Shown here: positions 36,795 to 46,291 of the stretch, in pieces
How positions within the stretch are numbered: position 1 is the stretch's first letter
Layout: each line of letters begins with the position of its first letter
Origin: Candidatus Nitrospira kreftii
Lineage (GTDB): Bacteria; Nitrospirota; Nitrospiria; Nitrospirales; Nitrospiraceae
DNA: 64,000 nucleotides
Assembly (NCBI GenBank): GCA_014058405.1
Contig: CP047423.1
Coordinates: forward strand, 3,456,501 to 3,520,500
Direction: 5' to 3'
The notes under the pieces: model-generated
The model's database searches: none
What the model saw: the letters and a program-made list of their open reading frames with translations, nothing else
Told to the model about the DNA's origin: nothing
Program-made: the position numbers and the translations under genes

Positions 36795-37672
36795 GAGCGC
36801 TGTTCCTCTTCTCTTTCATTAATCTTGTCATGGATTCCATCATCAAGTTCCTCTGACTTAGGCAATGGGCCAAGAACCCCTGGCTCCACCTTCCGAGCAA
36901 CCGTGATGAAGCCGGAATGCGCCACCATGCGATGATCGGGGCGGACGCTCCGGCCCTGCACCGACCACGTTCGCAGCAAGGTCTCGAATGTCTCAATCAT
37001 TCCGAACACGGTTGTTCGCTCGAGTGCCTCCACTGTGCGCATGACTTGAGGCACCGTGGGTACGAAGCTCAAATAGATACCGCCTGAACGAAGCACCTGG
37101 GCCGCATGAGGAACCACCTGCCACGGTTCCGGGAGATCAAGCACCACGCGGTCGAAAGGGATTTTGTCATCCAGGAGATCAATGCCCTCATAGGCGTTTT
37201 TTCTGATGGCCACGAGATTGACCGGATTCATGTACCGTGAAATATTTGCTGCCGCCGTGAGTGCAAAGTCATCCCTGATTTCATAGGTCACCACCACGCC
37301 GTCTGGACCCACCGCGCGCAATAACGCCATGGTCAACGCACCTGATCCAGTACCGGCCTCGAAGACTCGAGCCCCCGGATGAATATCGGCCCACATGGGC
37401 ATGATCGCGAGATCTTTGGGATAAAGGACCTGTGCCCCTCGAGGCATTTTGAGCACATAGTCGCCAAACGTCGGTCGAAGCGCCAACATCTTCTTGCCGC
37501 CAGAGAGTGTGACAATGGACCCATCAGGACGACCGATGAGGGTATCGTGTGCGATCTTTTGACCACTAAACTGGTAGGTCTCTCCGGCTTTGAGCGTGAG
37601 GGCGTATTGTCGCCTTTTTTGATCAACGAGATGAATCCGGTCACCACTGGACAATCTGGACATGGCTGGCAT
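36791..37672 (-). CDS. trmI: tRNA (adenine-58-N1) methyltransferase TrmI
   Basis: This SAM-dependent methyltransferase of about 294 residues makes m1A58 in the T loop of tRNAs. The N-terminal beta domain has GDRIHLVDQKRRQYALTL and GQKIAHDTLIGRPDGSIV. The SAM site is GARVFEAGTGSGALTMALLRAVG, followed by VTYEIRDDFALTAAANI and FDRVVLDLPEPWQVVPHAAQVL. The frame is open to a GTG at 37726, but the family start is near MSRLSSGDRIHLVD, so the ATG at 37672 (or 37663) is more likely; neither has a good ribosome site. It is the first gene of a minus-strand run, and nfeD diverges from it. Confidence 0.88.
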   Translation of the reverse strand: MPAMSRLSSGDRIHLVDQKRRQYALTLKAGETYQFSGQKIAHDTLIGRPDGSIVTLSGGKKMLALRPTFGDYVLKMPRGAQVLYPKDLAIMPMWADIHPGARVFEAGTGSGALTMALLRAVGPDGVVVTYEIRDDFALTAAANISRYMNPVNLVAIRKNAYEGIDLLDDKIPFDRVVLDLPEPWQVVPHAAQVLRSGGIYLSFVPTVPQVMRTVEALERTTVFGMIETFETLLRTWSVQGRSVRPDHRMVAHSGFITVARKVEPGVLGPLPKSEELDDGIHDKINEREEEQRS

Positions 37673-37714
37673 TCTAGGAGGTTCGTTCCTGAGTTTGCAA
37701 CCAAGTGCGGTTCC

Positions 37715-37743
37715 TTGACAGAGCACTGAGTGGGTCGTAAGAT
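37715..37743 (+). promoter_or_regulatory. Sigma-70 promoter for nfeD
   Basis: TTGACA (37715-37720) and TAAGAT (37738-37743) are 17 bases apart, so transcription would begin near 37750. This rules out the GTG at 37730 as the nfeD start and supports the ATG at 37769. It lies in the divergent region before trmI. Confidence 0.55.
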
Positions 37744-37768
37744 CTTTTCATCATTGATATTTTTCACG

Positions 37769-39103
37769 ATGGCCTTTGATGATCGAAACACCAGAATTTC
37801 GTTAGTCCCTCTCCTCTTCAAGGCGGTCGTAGGACTGACCTTAGCTGTTTGCCCGGCGTTCCTCAGTCACTCCGTTCATGCGAAAGAGATCGTCATTGCG
37901 AACTATGAGGGGGTCATTAACCCTGTCGCGGCGGAATACCTGCATGATGCACTTGATTTCGCGCAATCTACCGGAGCCGAAACATTGATCTTGAAGCTCG
38001 ACACCCCCGGAGGGTTGGATACTTCCATGCGTCTGATGATCAAAGATATTACAGGTTCGCCTCTGCCGGTGATTGTATTCGTCTCTCCCTCGGGGGGACG
38101 GGCCGCTTCAGCGGGCGTGTTTATCACCATGGCGGCCCATGTCGCTGCTATGGCACCGGGCACCAACATTGGAGCAGCGCATCCGGTTGCCATGGGTGGC
38201 GGCGAGATGGACAACACGATGAAAGAAAAGGTAGAAAATGACTCTGTTGCTTATATCAAAAGCATCGCGGAACAGCGCGGCCGAAATGTGTCATGGGCCG
38301 AAGATGCGGTCCGTAAGAGCGTGTCTGTGACGGAGCAGGAGGCCTTGAAACTCAAAATCATCGATTTGGTGGCTGAAGATATTCCCAGCCTGCTGAAGTA
38401 TCTTCAGGGGAGGAAGGTTGTTCTCCCACATGGATCAGTCACGTTATCAAGCGAACCTCCGACCCTCAGAGAATTTCCGATGGGTACGCGTCTGGAGTTG
38501 CTCAAAACTCTGAGTGATCCAAATATTGCCTACCTTCTGATGTCCATCGGAACGATCGGGATTATGGCCGAGCTCTACAGCCCCGGAGCAATCCTACCCG
38601 GCATCATCGGAGCTATCAGCTTGATTCTGGCGTTCTATTCCCTCCAATCTCTCCCCGTAAATTATGCGGGCGCCCTTCTTGTGATACTCGGCGTCGTGTT
38701 TCTTCTGCTTGAAATCTCCGTCACGAGCTATGGATTGCTTGCATTGGGAGGCTTAACCGCCATGACGCTGGGGGGTCTGTTCCTCATCAAGAGTGACGCA
38801 CCGTTTCTACAAGTGTCGCTGTCGTTCCTGTTGCCCACCGTCATGGCGATCGGAGCCCTGGCCGGGGTCCTTGCATGGACGGCAGTCAAGGGAACCCACG
38901 GAAAGCCGATCACCGGAGCCGAGGGAATGATCGGATCGATCGGAATCGCGAAGACAGATCTGAACCCAAGCGGTCTGATTACCATACAAGGAGAGACCTG
39001 GGAGGCAGTCAGCCAAGCTCCCTTGCGTCAAGGCGAGGCTGCAGAGGTGCTGTCGATCGAGGGGCTGACACTTACGGTGGCCCCCACTCACAAATTGAGC
39101 TGA
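37769..39103 (+). CDS. nfeD: NfeD-type membrane-bound ClpP-class protease
   Basis: This 444-residue membrane protease has an N-terminal signal helix (about 12-35), then a ClpP-like Ser protease domain (about 40-215): [53 protein letters not shown], with Ser in AASAG as nucleophile. Four to five helices (about 255-370) follow, and a C-terminal OB-fold (about 385-444, [19 protein letters not shown]). NfeD proteins cut the hydrophobic C termini of slipins (stomatin-like proteins), and a slipin gene follows after 19 bases, the classic pairing. Its own promoter is at 37715-37743. Confidence 0.9.
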   Translation: MAFDDRNTRISLVPLLFKAVVGLTLAVCPAFLSHSVHAKEIVIANYEGVINPVAAEYLHDALDFAQSTGAETLILKLDTPGGLDTSMRLMIKDITGSPLPVIVFVSPSGGRAASAGVFITMAAHVAAMAPGTNIGAAHPVAMGGGEMDNTMKEKVENDSVAYIKSIAEQRGRNVSWAEDAVRKSVSVTEQEALKLKIIDLVAEDIPSLLKYLQGRKVVLPHGSVTLSSEPPTLREFPMGTRLELLKTLSDPNIAYLLMSIGTIGIMAELYSPGAILPGIIGAISLILAFYSLQSLPVNYAGALLVILGVVFLLLEISVTSYGLLALGGLTAMTLGGLFLIKSDAPFLQVSLSFLLPTVMAIGALAGVLAWTAVKGTHGKPITGAEGMIGSIGIAKTDLNPSGLITIQGETWEAVSQAPLRQGEAAEVLSIEGLTLTVAPTHKLS

Positions 39104-39122
39104 CCAAAGAGAAGGAGCCATC

Positions 39123-39869
39123 ATGTCATTCCTGTTGCCATTAATTCTGTTAGGAGCGCTGCTTTATGCCAGTTTTAAGCGCGTGATGGAATACGAACGG
39201 CTTGTGGTGTTTGCTCTCGGCAAGTTTCAAACAGTGAAAGGGCCTGGGATCAGATTGGTGATCCCGGTCCTTCAGCAGATGGTCCGCGTGAATCTCCAGA
39301 CCGTTACGATGGAAGTCCCGTCGCAAGATGTTATTACGCGAGATAATATTTCCGTAAAGGTCAACGCCGTCATTTTCCTTCGAGTGGTCGATCCCCAACG
39401 CGCAGTGCTCGCCGTACAAGATTATCTGTACTCCACTTCACAGGTGGCCCAAACGACTCTTCGCAGTGTCCTAGGTCAAAGCCAACTCGATGACTTGCTG
39501 GCGAAACGCGACGATATCAATGCTGAATTGCAACGGATCATCGATCAACAGACCGAGCCATGGGGGGTCAAGGTCGCCGCCGTCGAGGTAAAAAATGTGG
39601 ATATCCCGCAAGACATGCAACGAGCTATCGCGCGACAAGCCGAAGCTGAACGAGAACGGCGCGCCAAAATCATTCATGCCGAAGGTGAGTTCCAGGCCGC
39701 CCAGAAACTGGCTGAAGCCGCTGACGTCATCAGTCGAAATCCTGCGGCACTTCAACTACGATATCTCCAAACACTCGTTGAGATTGCCGGGGAGAAGAAC
39801 TCGACTACCATTTTCCCCATCCCGGTTGACACACTTGGGCCTTTCATAAAAGGACTGCTCTCGAAATAG
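39123..39869 (+). CDS. Slipin (stomatin/SPFH family)
   Basis: This 248-residue protein has one N-terminal membrane hairpin (residues 2-18) and a band 7/SPFH domain: [74 protein letters not shown] and the coiled coil [32 protein letters not shown]. Slipins organise membrane microdomains and are substrates of the NfeD protease. AAGGAG lies seven bases before the ATG. It forms an operon with nfeD (19-base gap). The remaining 262 bases to the sigma gene carry nothing I recognise. Confidence 0.93.
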   Translation: MSFLLPLILLGALLYASFKRVMEYERLVVFALGKFQTVKGPGIRLVIPVLQQMVRVNLQTVTMEVPSQDVITRDNISVKVNAVIFLRVVDPQRAVLAVQDYLYSTSQVAQTTLRSVLGQSQLDDLLAKRDDINAELQRIIDQQTEPWGVKVAAVEVKNVDIPQDMQRAIARQAEAERERRAKIIHAEGEFQAAQKLAEAADVISRNPAALQLRYLQTLVEIAGEKNSTTIFPIPVDTLGPFIKGLLSK

Positions 39870-40131
39870 TGTGGCATTTCCGTCAACAGCTGGCATCAAT
39901 CCCACAGCGCTGCCGCATAAGTGCGACAGTTTTTGATAAAGCTCCTCATTAGCCCAGTCTAATCTTTGTGATTTTTCGAGACGATCTCTCGTTCCCCGTC
40001 TCATCTTCGCTCCAGCATCCCTTTTGCTTCATAGCAATCACCACAAACGTGCGTATTGAGTCGAATCTTCTCAGCCCAATTTGGCTCTAACGTAACGAAG
40101 GTTATTTAACTAAACCACAAAGGGTGACACG

Positions 40132-41388
40132 ATGAAGAAAGAGCTTCGGGTCGCTGAGGAAATAGACATACGGAAAACATTCGTCCCTGATGTCGATGCC
40201 GATGATGCCAAAGCAAGCGGTATGCTCGGAATGATCGGCCGTGAGGAGATTGAAGAATCGACAGCCGACGAGAAAAATCAGGCAACCATACGGACGAGCC
40301 AGGGAACGAGCCCGTTCCTGTTGGAGAGTCTCTATTTTCGTTCGTTTGGTGAGCGTGGACTGTTGACTCGAGAAGAAGAGACGGCCATCGCGAAACGTGT
40401 CGACCTTGGAACCCGCCGTATCCGCACCGCATTGCGTCAGGCTGTGCGGATTATTCTCAGGTCCAAACGGACGTCTCCTCTTGCAGAGACAGTAAGAGAA
40501 CTCCAAATCGTGAGGCGATTAAGTGGACTGTCAGCCACCGCACTAGACAATGCAGAAAAACTACTGGTAGCGAGCGTAGGCTCATCAGAGCCGGATGCCA
40601 AACTTACAGTGGGTGCAGCCAAGCAATTGAAGGCGGTACTGAATGAAATCCGATCCGCCAGAATTGTCCTGGAAGAAGGAAAGGACGAACTCGTACGGTG
40701 CAATCTGCGCTTAGTGGTCGATGTTGCGAAGCACTACACGGGAAGGGGGTTGACCTTACTGGATCTGGTACAAGAGGGCAATATCGGGCTCATGAAAGCT
40801 GCGGAGCGATATCAGTATCGGAAAGGATTTAAATTTAGTACGTATGCCACGTGGTGGATACGACAAGGCATCACTCGGGCCCTGGCGGATCAAGCGAGAA
40901 CGATTCGTATTCCGGTCCACCAAACCGAAGCCTCGCATCGAATTCTCCGTGTGACACGGCGACTGGGACAGCGGTTTGGACGGCCTGCCAGATTAGACGA
41001 AGTGGCTCATGTATTACGCATGAGGCCGGAACGCCTCCGTGAAACCGTGCAAGCGTTTCAGGAACCGGTGGCATTGGAGAGTCCGATCGGTGATGGAGAT
41101 ACTCAGTTCGGAGATATGATTCCGGACCAACAGGCCGTGTCACCCGACGCCCATGTGCACCGAGGTGAGCTGACGCAACAACTAGACCGGATCCTTAGCA
41201 CCCTGACACCTCGAGAGCAAACCGTGATCAGGCTCCGATTCGGGATTGGTTACGACGAAGCCAGTACCCTTGAGCAGGTTGGCCAAAGCTTATCCGTCAC
41301 ACGCGAGCGGATCCGCCAGATTGAAGCGAAGGCTCTCAAAAAGCTCAAGACCCCGGGGGTCAAAGAACTCTTCGCCTCTATCAAATAG
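40132..41388 (+). CDS. Sigma-70 family RNA polymerase sigma factor
   Basis: This 418-residue sigma factor has region 1.2 (LYFRSFGERGLLTREEETAIAKRV, about 65-88), a linker with a helical insertion (about 110-180), region 2 (NLRLVVDVAKHYTGRGLTLLDLVQEGNIGLMKAAERYQYRKGFKFSTYATWWIRQGITRAL, with the -10 recognition helix), region 3 (SHRILRVTRRLGQRFGRPARLDEVA) and region 4 (LTPREQTVIRLRFGIG...TLEQVGQSLSVTRERIRQIEAKALKKLK). It lacks the long region 1.1 of RpoD and may be a RpoS- or group-2-type factor. AAGGGTG precedes the ATG. The 40 N-terminal residues are acidic. It stands alone. Confidence 0.9.
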   Translation: MKKELRVAEEIDIRKTFVPDVDADDAKASGMLGMIGREEIEESTADEKNQATIRTSQGTSPFLLESLYFRSFGERGLLTREEETAIAKRVDLGTRRIRTALRQAVRIILRSKRTSPLAETVRELQIVRRLSGLSATALDNAEKLLVASVGSSEPDAKLTVGAAKQLKAVLNEIRSARIVLEEGKDELVRCNLRLVVDVAKHYTGRGLTLLDLVQEGNIGLMKAAERYQYRKGFKFSTYATWWIRQGITRALADQARTIRIPVHQTEASHRILRVTRRLGQRFGRPARLDEVAHVLRMRPERLRETVQAFQEPVALESPIGDGDTQFGDMIPDQQAVSPDAHVHRGELTQQLDRILSTLTPREQTVIRLRFGIGYDEASTLEQVGQSLSVTRERIRQIEAKALKKLKTPGVKELFASIK

Positions 41389-41407
41389 GACTCCGGGCTC
41401 TATCAGG

Positions 41408-41434
41408 TCCGAGGGCGACTTCCTCGCTCTCGGA
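41408..41434 (+). terminator. Terminator-like hairpin after the sigma factor
   Basis: TCCGAGGGCGA (41408-41418) and TCGCTCTCGGA (41424-41434) form an 11-bp stem with one G-T pair and a 5-base loop, 19 bases after the sigma factor stop. The following bases (GCTTGACTTCCC) contain no T-run, so the termination is weaker than classic. Confidence 0.5.
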
Positions 41435-41555
41435 GCTTGACTTCCCTCTATCCAACCAGTTGTGTAACAATGACACCCGCTGAGGGGAACCCACGGCCCC
41501 TTAGCGTCCCCACGATCAATACCGGTAGACGTGCACCGACGGGTCGGATCTCTTT

Positions 41556-42353
41556 ATGAAAGAACCTGTTCCTGTAAGCCACCTCATTGGCCCAGATATC
41601 ACCACCTCATCCTGTAACTCTCTTCGATATCGGGATACCCTTGTTCACACCTTTCCAAATCCTATTCCCTATCTTACAGCGTGGGAACTACAGTTGCGCT
41701 TACATAAGGAACGACTCCTCAATTGCCAACCGGACACTCTGTTGATTCTTGAACACTTGCCCGTCTATACGCTAGGACGCAGGACACGACCATCAGACTG
41801 GGGTGGGAGTCAGGCAGTTTTATGCGAGAACGGAGCGGAATTCCACCATGTGAACCGTGGTGGATCCGTGACCTTTCATGGCCCCGGCCAAGTAGTCCTC
41901 TATCCAATCCTGAAACTTAATCGGTACGCCACAGGGGCCAGGCAGTTAGTGTGGTTACTTGAGGAGGTTGTCATTCGCGTACTTGCGTTCTGGAATATCG
42001 CCGGTGTTCGTATCGTCGACAAACCTGGCGTGTGGGTCATGCTGCCGGAGATGAAGAAGATCTGTTTTGTCGGGATACGAATTCAACAAGGAGTGACACT
42101 ACATGGAGTGTCCCTAAATGTTGATCTAGACTTGGCCCCGTTTCGCCGAATTCACCCATGTGGATTCCCGGATTGTTCTGTGACCTCCATGGCGGCTGTT
42201 TCTCAAAGAGCCGTGCCGGTCGAGACAATTAAGCAGCAACTCGCTGAGACCTTCACCATGGTATTTCCCTCAAGCGCCCCCCAACCGGTATCCCCGCGAG
42301 GACAAGAGCGCGCCCATACTGATCCGGAAGGAGCTCCATGCAGGAATTTTTGA
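41556..42353 (+). CDS. lipB: Octanoyltransferase LipB
   Basis: This 265-residue enzyme moves octanoyl from acyl carrier protein to lipoyl domains, the first step of lipoate attachment. The signature RGGSVTFHGPGQVVLYPIL (about 106-124) is present, along with KKICFVGIRIQQGVTLHGVSLNV, with the conserved Lys, and FRRIHPCGFPDCSVTSM with the catalytic Cys. The N-terminal 25 residues are less conserved, and an internal start is possible. The C terminus (about 235-265) is Pro/Arg-rich and overlaps gdh by 16 bases. No lipA is in the window. Confidence 0.93.
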   Translation: MKEPVPVSHLIGPDITTSSCNSLRYRDTLVHTFPNPIPYLTAWELQLRLHKERLLNCQPDTLLILEHLPVYTLGRRTRPSDWGGSQAVLCENGAEFHHVNRGGSVTFHGPGQVVLYPILKLNRYATGARQLVWLLEEVVIRVLAFWNIAGVRIVDKPGVWVMLPEMKKICFVGIRIQQGVTLHGVSLNVDLDLAPFRRIHPCGFPDCSVTSMAAVSQRAVPVETIKQQLAETFTMVFPSSAPQPVSPRGQERAHTDPEGAPCRNF

Positions 42354-43588
42354 CACCAACTTTTCGCTTGGCCGTCTCGCAATTCGATCAGGCTGCTGAG
42401 GCTATGCACCTGGACTCCAACCTCCGCGAACGCCTGAAGCTCCCACAGCGCTCACTCGTCGTTAGTCTCCCCGTTCTCATGGACGATGGGCATGTCGAGG
42501 TCTTTACCGGTTATCGCGTACAGCACGATTCGTCACGCGGACCCTCCAAGGGTGGAGTGCGGTACCACCCCGATGTAAATCTTGGCGAAGTGGCCGCTCT
42601 GGCCATGTGGATGACATGGAAATGTGCCTTGGCCGGCTTGCCATACGGTGGAGCCAAAGGCGGGGTTCAAGTCGCACCCAAGAGCCTGTCCTCTCCTGAA
42701 TTACAGCGACTGACCAGGCGCTATGCGGCGGAAATATTCCCCTTGATCGGGCCGGATAAGGACGTGCCTGCCCCTGACGTGGGGACTGATGCTCAGATCA
42801 TGGCGTGGATAATGGACACCTACAGCCAGCAGGTCGGATATGCTGTACCTGGAGTTGTCACTGGAAAACCGCTGGCGCTCGGTGGCAGCTTGGGTCGAGA
42901 AGAAGCAACCGGGCGAGGCGTTGTATACGTGACGCAAGAAGCACTACGTCATGTGAAGCTGCCGTTGGAGAACGCGACGGTGGCCATTCAAGGGTTCGGG
43001 AACGTCGGCTCGCATACGGCTCGCATCATGCAACAGCAAGGGGCACGTGTGATTGCCGTCAGTGATGTCAGTGGCGGCATCTACAACGACAAGGGGTTAG
43101 ACATCGCACATCTTCTCCGCCGCGATTCCAGCCAACCACTCCGTGAAACGAAGCAGGGAGACGCGATCACGAATGAGGAATTGCTCCAATTGGAATGCAC
43201 TGTGCTCGTTCCCGCGGCATTATCCGAACAGATTACGCAGCGCAATGCGAATTCCCTGAAGTGTCGCATTCTCTCCGAAGGAGCCAACGGACCGACGACA
43301 CTAGAAGCCGATCGTATTCTAGAGGACAAAGGAATATTTGTGATTCCTGATATTCTAGCAAATTCCGGTGGAGTGATCGTCTCATACTTCGAGTGGGTTC
43401 AGGATCTTCAGCGCTTCTTCTGGAGCGCAGCCGACATTCAGAATCGTCTACAGAATATCATCACATCCGCCTTTCATCGCACATTACACTTTTCAACGGA
43501 ACATCGAGTTTCAATGCGCATGGCGGCGCTCATGAGCGGGATTGACCAGGTCGCTCAAGCCCACCTCCAGCGTGGACTGTACCCCTAA
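42338..43588 (+). CDS. gdhA: Glu/Leu/Phe/Val dehydrogenase (glutamate dehydrogenase)
   Basis: This 416-residue enzyme interconverts glutamate and 2-oxoglutarate plus ammonia, using NAD(P). The catalytic segment is GGAKGGVQVAPKSLS with Lys in the LPYGGAKGG motif; the substrate site is GYRVQHDSSRGPSKGGVRYHPDVNLGEV. The Rossmann domain has VAIQGFGNVGSHTARIM and SDVSGGIYNDKGLD. C-terminal helix FVIPDILANSGGVIVSYFEWVQDLQRFFW is typical. AAGGAG lies six bases before the ATG, and the gene overlaps lipB. Several Nitrospira enzymes assimilate ammonia this way or through glutamine synthetase, and the pathway direction is inferred. Confidence 0.93.
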   Translation: MQEFLTPTFRLAVSQFDQAAEAMHLDSNLRERLKLPQRSLVVSLPVLMDDGHVEVFTGYRVQHDSSRGPSKGGVRYHPDVNLGEVAALAMWMTWKCALAGLPYGGAKGGVQVAPKSLSSPELQRLTRRYAAEIFPLIGPDKDVPAPDVGTDAQIMAWIMDTYSQQVGYAVPGVVTGKPLALGGSLGREEATGRGVVYVTQEALRHVKLPLENATVAIQGFGNVGSHTARIMQQQGARVIAVSDVSGGIYNDKGLDIAHLLRRDSSQPLRETKQGDAITNEELLQLECTVLVPAALSEQITQRNANSLKCRILSEGANGPTTLEADRILEDKGIFVIPDILANSGGVIVSYFEWVQDLQRFFWSAADIQNRLQNIITSAFHRTLHFSTEHRVSMRMAALMSGIDQVAQAHLQRGLYP

Positions 43589-43693
43589 TCGCTCACCGTT
43601 CGGTTCCGGTCTCAATTGTTGGCTCTGGTGCTTGCCTCACGGCTGAGATGTACGCTAGGGTGATGCTCGGCAGGAGGAGGAAATGGGCACCTC

Positions 43694-43987
43694 ATGACGC
43701 GACACACGATCGCAGCAGCGTGGGAACAGCACTGCGCTAACGGTTGGCCTCGATTTTCAAGCCCGCACGAGGGACAATTAATGACCCTCGATACGGTCAT
43801 CAGTGGTTGCGTGGTCTACTACCTAGATAGCTCCGATAGTCTCGACGCCCAACGAATTGCCATCGTAAAGGATTGTCTGAGCGATCTAGACGATCTGACG
43901 ACAGAGCTGGAGGTTGATTGTCAGTCATATTTTCTACGGCTTCGCGAGCTAGGCGAAATGTTACTACACGTACAGTCGTCGCCGTGA
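43694..43987 (+). CDS. Hypothetical 97-residue protein
   Basis: This short protein has no family I recognise. It is acidic in its second half (ALDVDCQSYF-like composition with LDDLTTELEVDCQ) and ends in a helix-like RLRELGEMLLHVQ. The N-terminal 30 residues contain several aromatic residues and two His. AGGAGGAGG lies 16-20 bases before the ATG at 43694, better placed for a four-codon frame (ATG at 43682) that ends in an overlapping TGA; translation could be coupled to it. The gene follows gdhA by 105 bases in the same direction. It could be a regulatory or structural small protein; function unknown. Confidence 0.45.
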   Translation: MTRHTIAAAWEQHCANGWPRFSSPHEGQLMTLDTVISGCVVYYLDSSDSLDAQRIAIVKDCLSDLDDLTTELEVDCQSYFLRLRELGEMLLHVQSSP

Positions 43988-44176
43988 TTGCTGGACTTGG
44001 TGGAACTGCGTCTTCTCATAGGCATCGGACATCGTTCCTTCAGCCATTGATCTGAGTTTCTTGCAGCTTCGATCCCGGATTGGCTAGAATGATTTAGAGT
44101 AAGCGGTTCACGTCTGTCTCTCTAGCGGTGCCTCGGATATGTCATTGATCCCATCATAGGAAAAAGCGATTGTCTT

Positions 44177-44704
44177 ATGGAAACGAATCTCACTTGGATT
44201 GCCACCGTGGTTTTTATTGGTCTCCTCACTGCATGTCCCTTGGTTTACGCCGAGCCGTATGAATTGAGTCAGACCGATGTCATAGAACCAAAAACCATCT
44301 CAAGCGTGGATATCTCGCTCTTTGGTGTCAAGCTCGGTGACTCAGAAAACAAAGCGGTCGAAAACCTGGTAACCGAACACATTTCTGGGATTAAGGCGGA
44401 ACAAGAGGCGACCTTCATCTTCCTTCTCGACCAGCGCAAACCAACCGGGCCGATGGCTGGAGTCCGAATTCAGGACGGCAAGGTTGATTTGCTTTTCATC
44501 AATAATAGGTTTGCCTTCAAGACCAGAGGTGTTTTCCGAAATGTCCTCAATAGCGAAAGCCCCGAAGAGATTCGTAAGTTGCTGGGCCAGGAAGAGTACG
44601 GCGACGAAAATGTTATGGGTGCGATACTTGCCTATGACAAACAAGGCTTCCAGGTGAACTACCTTGGCAAGGACATCAACATTGAGTTTGCCCAACCTCA
44701 CTAA
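44177..44704 (+). CDS. Hypothetical exported protein
   Basis: This 175-residue protein has an N-terminal signal sequence (about 1-24, TWIATVVFIGLLTACPLVYA, probable cleavage before EPYEL). The mature part has the pattern VDISLFGVKLGDSENKAVENLV and a repeated strand layout (GVRIQDGKVDLLFINN, QGFQVNYLGKDINIEFA) but no motif I can name. It is likely periplasmic. A SD-like AGGAAAAAG lies before the ATG at a loose spacing. The D,D-carboxypeptidase on the other strand converges on it, with about 130 bases between the stop codons. No known pathway is suggested. Confidence 0.6.
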   Translation: METNLTWIATVVFIGLLTACPLVYAEPYELSQTDVIEPKTISSVDISLFGVKLGDSENKAVENLVTEHISGIKAEQEATFIFLLDQRKPTGPMAGVRIQDGKVDLLFINNRFAFKTRGVFRNVLNSESPEEIRKLLGQEEYGDENVMGAILAYDKQGFQVNYLGKDINIEFAQPH

Positions 44705-44836
44705 TCCTCCCTTATAGTCTCCCAATATCTCGCATCGGCTAGTGGCTCTAACTTCGCGACCAACCGGACAAATCAGCCTCACACAGCTGTGGATAACGGA
44801 ATATTTTCCTGATTGAAAGAGATGGACCAAGCTCGA

Positions 44837-45775
44837 TTATTGAATCGTATTGGTGAGACGGAAGCCGTAATCGATCAAGCTCCTTGCGGTGTTCCACCTA
44901 CGGTTGGAGTTCAGGATGACGAGCAGCAAGTCCTTATCGTTTTGAGAGACTTTGGCAATCAAACATCGGCCGGCTTTTGAAGTGAATCCCGTCTTCACCC
45001 CTTCCACGCCGGGAATCCGACCAAGAAGGCGATTAGTATTATACAGGACATATGCGCGGTAGCCACTCACGGGTGTGATGATTTCACGTTCTTCTTTCAC
45101 AAGCGCTCGAAATACCCCATTCAGCATCGCGACTTCGCTTAGCTTGGCAAGATCTTCAGCGGTCGAATAGTGATCGGGCCCATCAAAACCACAGCCGTTA
45201 CTAAAATGAGTCCCGTGTAAGCCTAACGACGTCGCCTTCTTGTTCATCAACTCGACGAACTGTTCTTCATTTCCGCCAACGTGTTCGACCGCTGCTAGGC
45301 AGGCATCATTAGCAGACACCATCATCATGGCTTTCAGCAAATCCTTCACGCGAAAGACCTCCCCGACTTTCAATCGCAGGTGAGTCTTAGGAGCTCGTGC
45401 CGCATTTTTGCTCACCGTTGCCAGATCCTCGAGCCGGCCATTTTCAAGAATGATCAGCGCCGACATGATCTTGGTCAGACTGGCCGGCGATAAACGCTTG
45501 TCCGCTTGGTGTTGATAAAGCACACGTCCGGATCTTAGCTCCTTCAGCAGAATGCTATGTGCAGGAATCCGTTTCCAGGGAAGCGGTTTCTGTGCATAGG
45601 TGACCGTACGGATCGTCGGAGTCTTGGGTTGTATTTCCAACCCTGAGGCAGGAGGGCTCGATAGAAGAATCAGTGGGATCGAGAAGGTTGTAATGAGAGC
45701 TAACAGTACAACAAACCGGCACGGTCGCAGCGGTCGCTGATCAGGCCAGGAGCAGTCTTTCCGTCTCAAAGCCAC
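44837..45775 (-). CDS. dacA: D-alanyl-D-alanine carboxypeptidase (PBP5-like)
   Basis: This 312-residue serine peptidase trims the terminal D-Ala of peptidoglycan stem peptides. The catalytic motif SLTK is at residues 99-102 (SPASLTKIMSALIILENG). The SxN motif is VSANDACLAAVEHVGG, and KTG is in GVKTGFTSKAGRC. A hydrophobic N-terminal segment (about 21-40) serves as signal or anchor. It lacks the C-terminal amphipathic anchor domain of E. coli PBP5, so it is a shorter form. The start could be a few codons later. It precedes a small zinc-ribbon gene in the reverse direction by eight bases. Confidence 0.88.
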   Translation of the reverse strand: MALRRKDCSWPDQRPLRPCRFVVLLALITTFSIPLILLSSPPASGLEIQPKTPTIRTVTYAQKPLPWKRIPAHSILLKELRSGRVLYQHQADKRLSPASLTKIMSALIILENGRLEDLATVSKNAARAPKTHLRLKVGEVFRVKDLLKAMMMVSANDACLAAVEHVGGNEEQFVELMNKKATSLGLHGTHFSNGCGFDGPDHYSTAEDLAKLSEVAMLNGVFRALVKEEREIITPVSGYRAYVLYNTNRLLGRIPGVEGVKTGFTSKAGRCLIAKVSQNDKDLLLVILNSNRRWNTARSLIDYGFRLTNTIQ

Positions 45776-45783
45776 CCATCTAT

Positions 45784-45972
45784 CTAGAAGGTGAACGACT
45801 CCCGCACCTTATCACCCTTCCGGCCACTATCGATAACCTTATGAAAAAACCTGAGTAGATCGGCTAAATCAATCCAAAATCCACAATTGAGGCATCGCGC
45901 GTAAATTCGGCGGTTGATGAGGGTGTAGTGCCGCTCCACCATCATGAATCCTCTGCACTTCAAGCACTGCAT
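45784..45972 (-). CDS. Small CxxC zinc-ribbon protein
   Basis: This 62-residue protein has two CxxC pairs, Cys3-LK-Cys6 near the N terminus (MQCLKCRGFMMVERHY) and Cys27-LN-Cys30 (RIYARCLNCGFWIDL), typical of a zinc ribbon. The rest is a basic tail, including GRKGDKVRESF. Proteins of this size and layout bind nucleic acids or act as small accessory subunits; no specific role can be named. GGAGAG stands 12-14 bases before the ATG. It lies between the carboxypeptidase and a small membrane protein, all on the minus strand. Confidence 0.65.
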   Translation of the reverse strand: MQCLKCRGFMMVERHYTLINRRIYARCLNCGFWIDLADLLRFFHKVIDSGRKGDKVRESFTF

Positions 45973-45993
45973 ACATGTCTCACTCTCTCCGAA

Positions 45994-46200
45994 CTACCGC
46001 AGTCGATTCATGACTAATGCAACACATCCGGCAAGTAAGCCTCCACCAATGAGTGTCGTGCCGAAATACACAAACACATTGGTGCCTCCAGCCGGTTGCG
46101 TTCCTTCCCATAAATCCCGTACCCCACCCTGGACCATCAGGACCGAGAGGGTCATAAGTGCCCCAATCATGAACCACCATGCAAAGGATCGAAGCGCCAT
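45994..46200 (-). CDS. Small two-helix membrane protein
   Basis: This 68-residue protein has two hydrophobic helices (about 8-26, WWFMIGALMTLSVLMV, and 43-64, VFVYFGTTLIGGGLLAGCVALV) joined by a short loop with GTQPAGG. The ATG at 46200 is preferred to a TTG five codons upstream. It ends 21 bases before the zinc-ribbon start. The Cys in helix 2 is single. No family is recognised; it may accompany the neighbouring zinc-ribbon protein. Confidence 0.55.
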   Translation of the reverse strand: MALRSFAWWFMIGALMTLSVLMVQGGVRDLWEGTQPAGGTNVFVYFGTTLIGGGLLAGCVALVMNRLR

Positions 46201-46291
46201 TGGTATGCCTATCAACTTACCCCGGTAAACCCAACAGCAACTCTAGCGAAGGCCCCCTGGGCTGTCAAGAATAGATAGTGAACCTTCGCCG

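Noticed and set aside
35979-36935. Plus-strand frame of 318 codons opposite the SDR gene
   Set aside because: It has many His/Arg/Ser and no motif; the SDR signature is clear on the minus strand.
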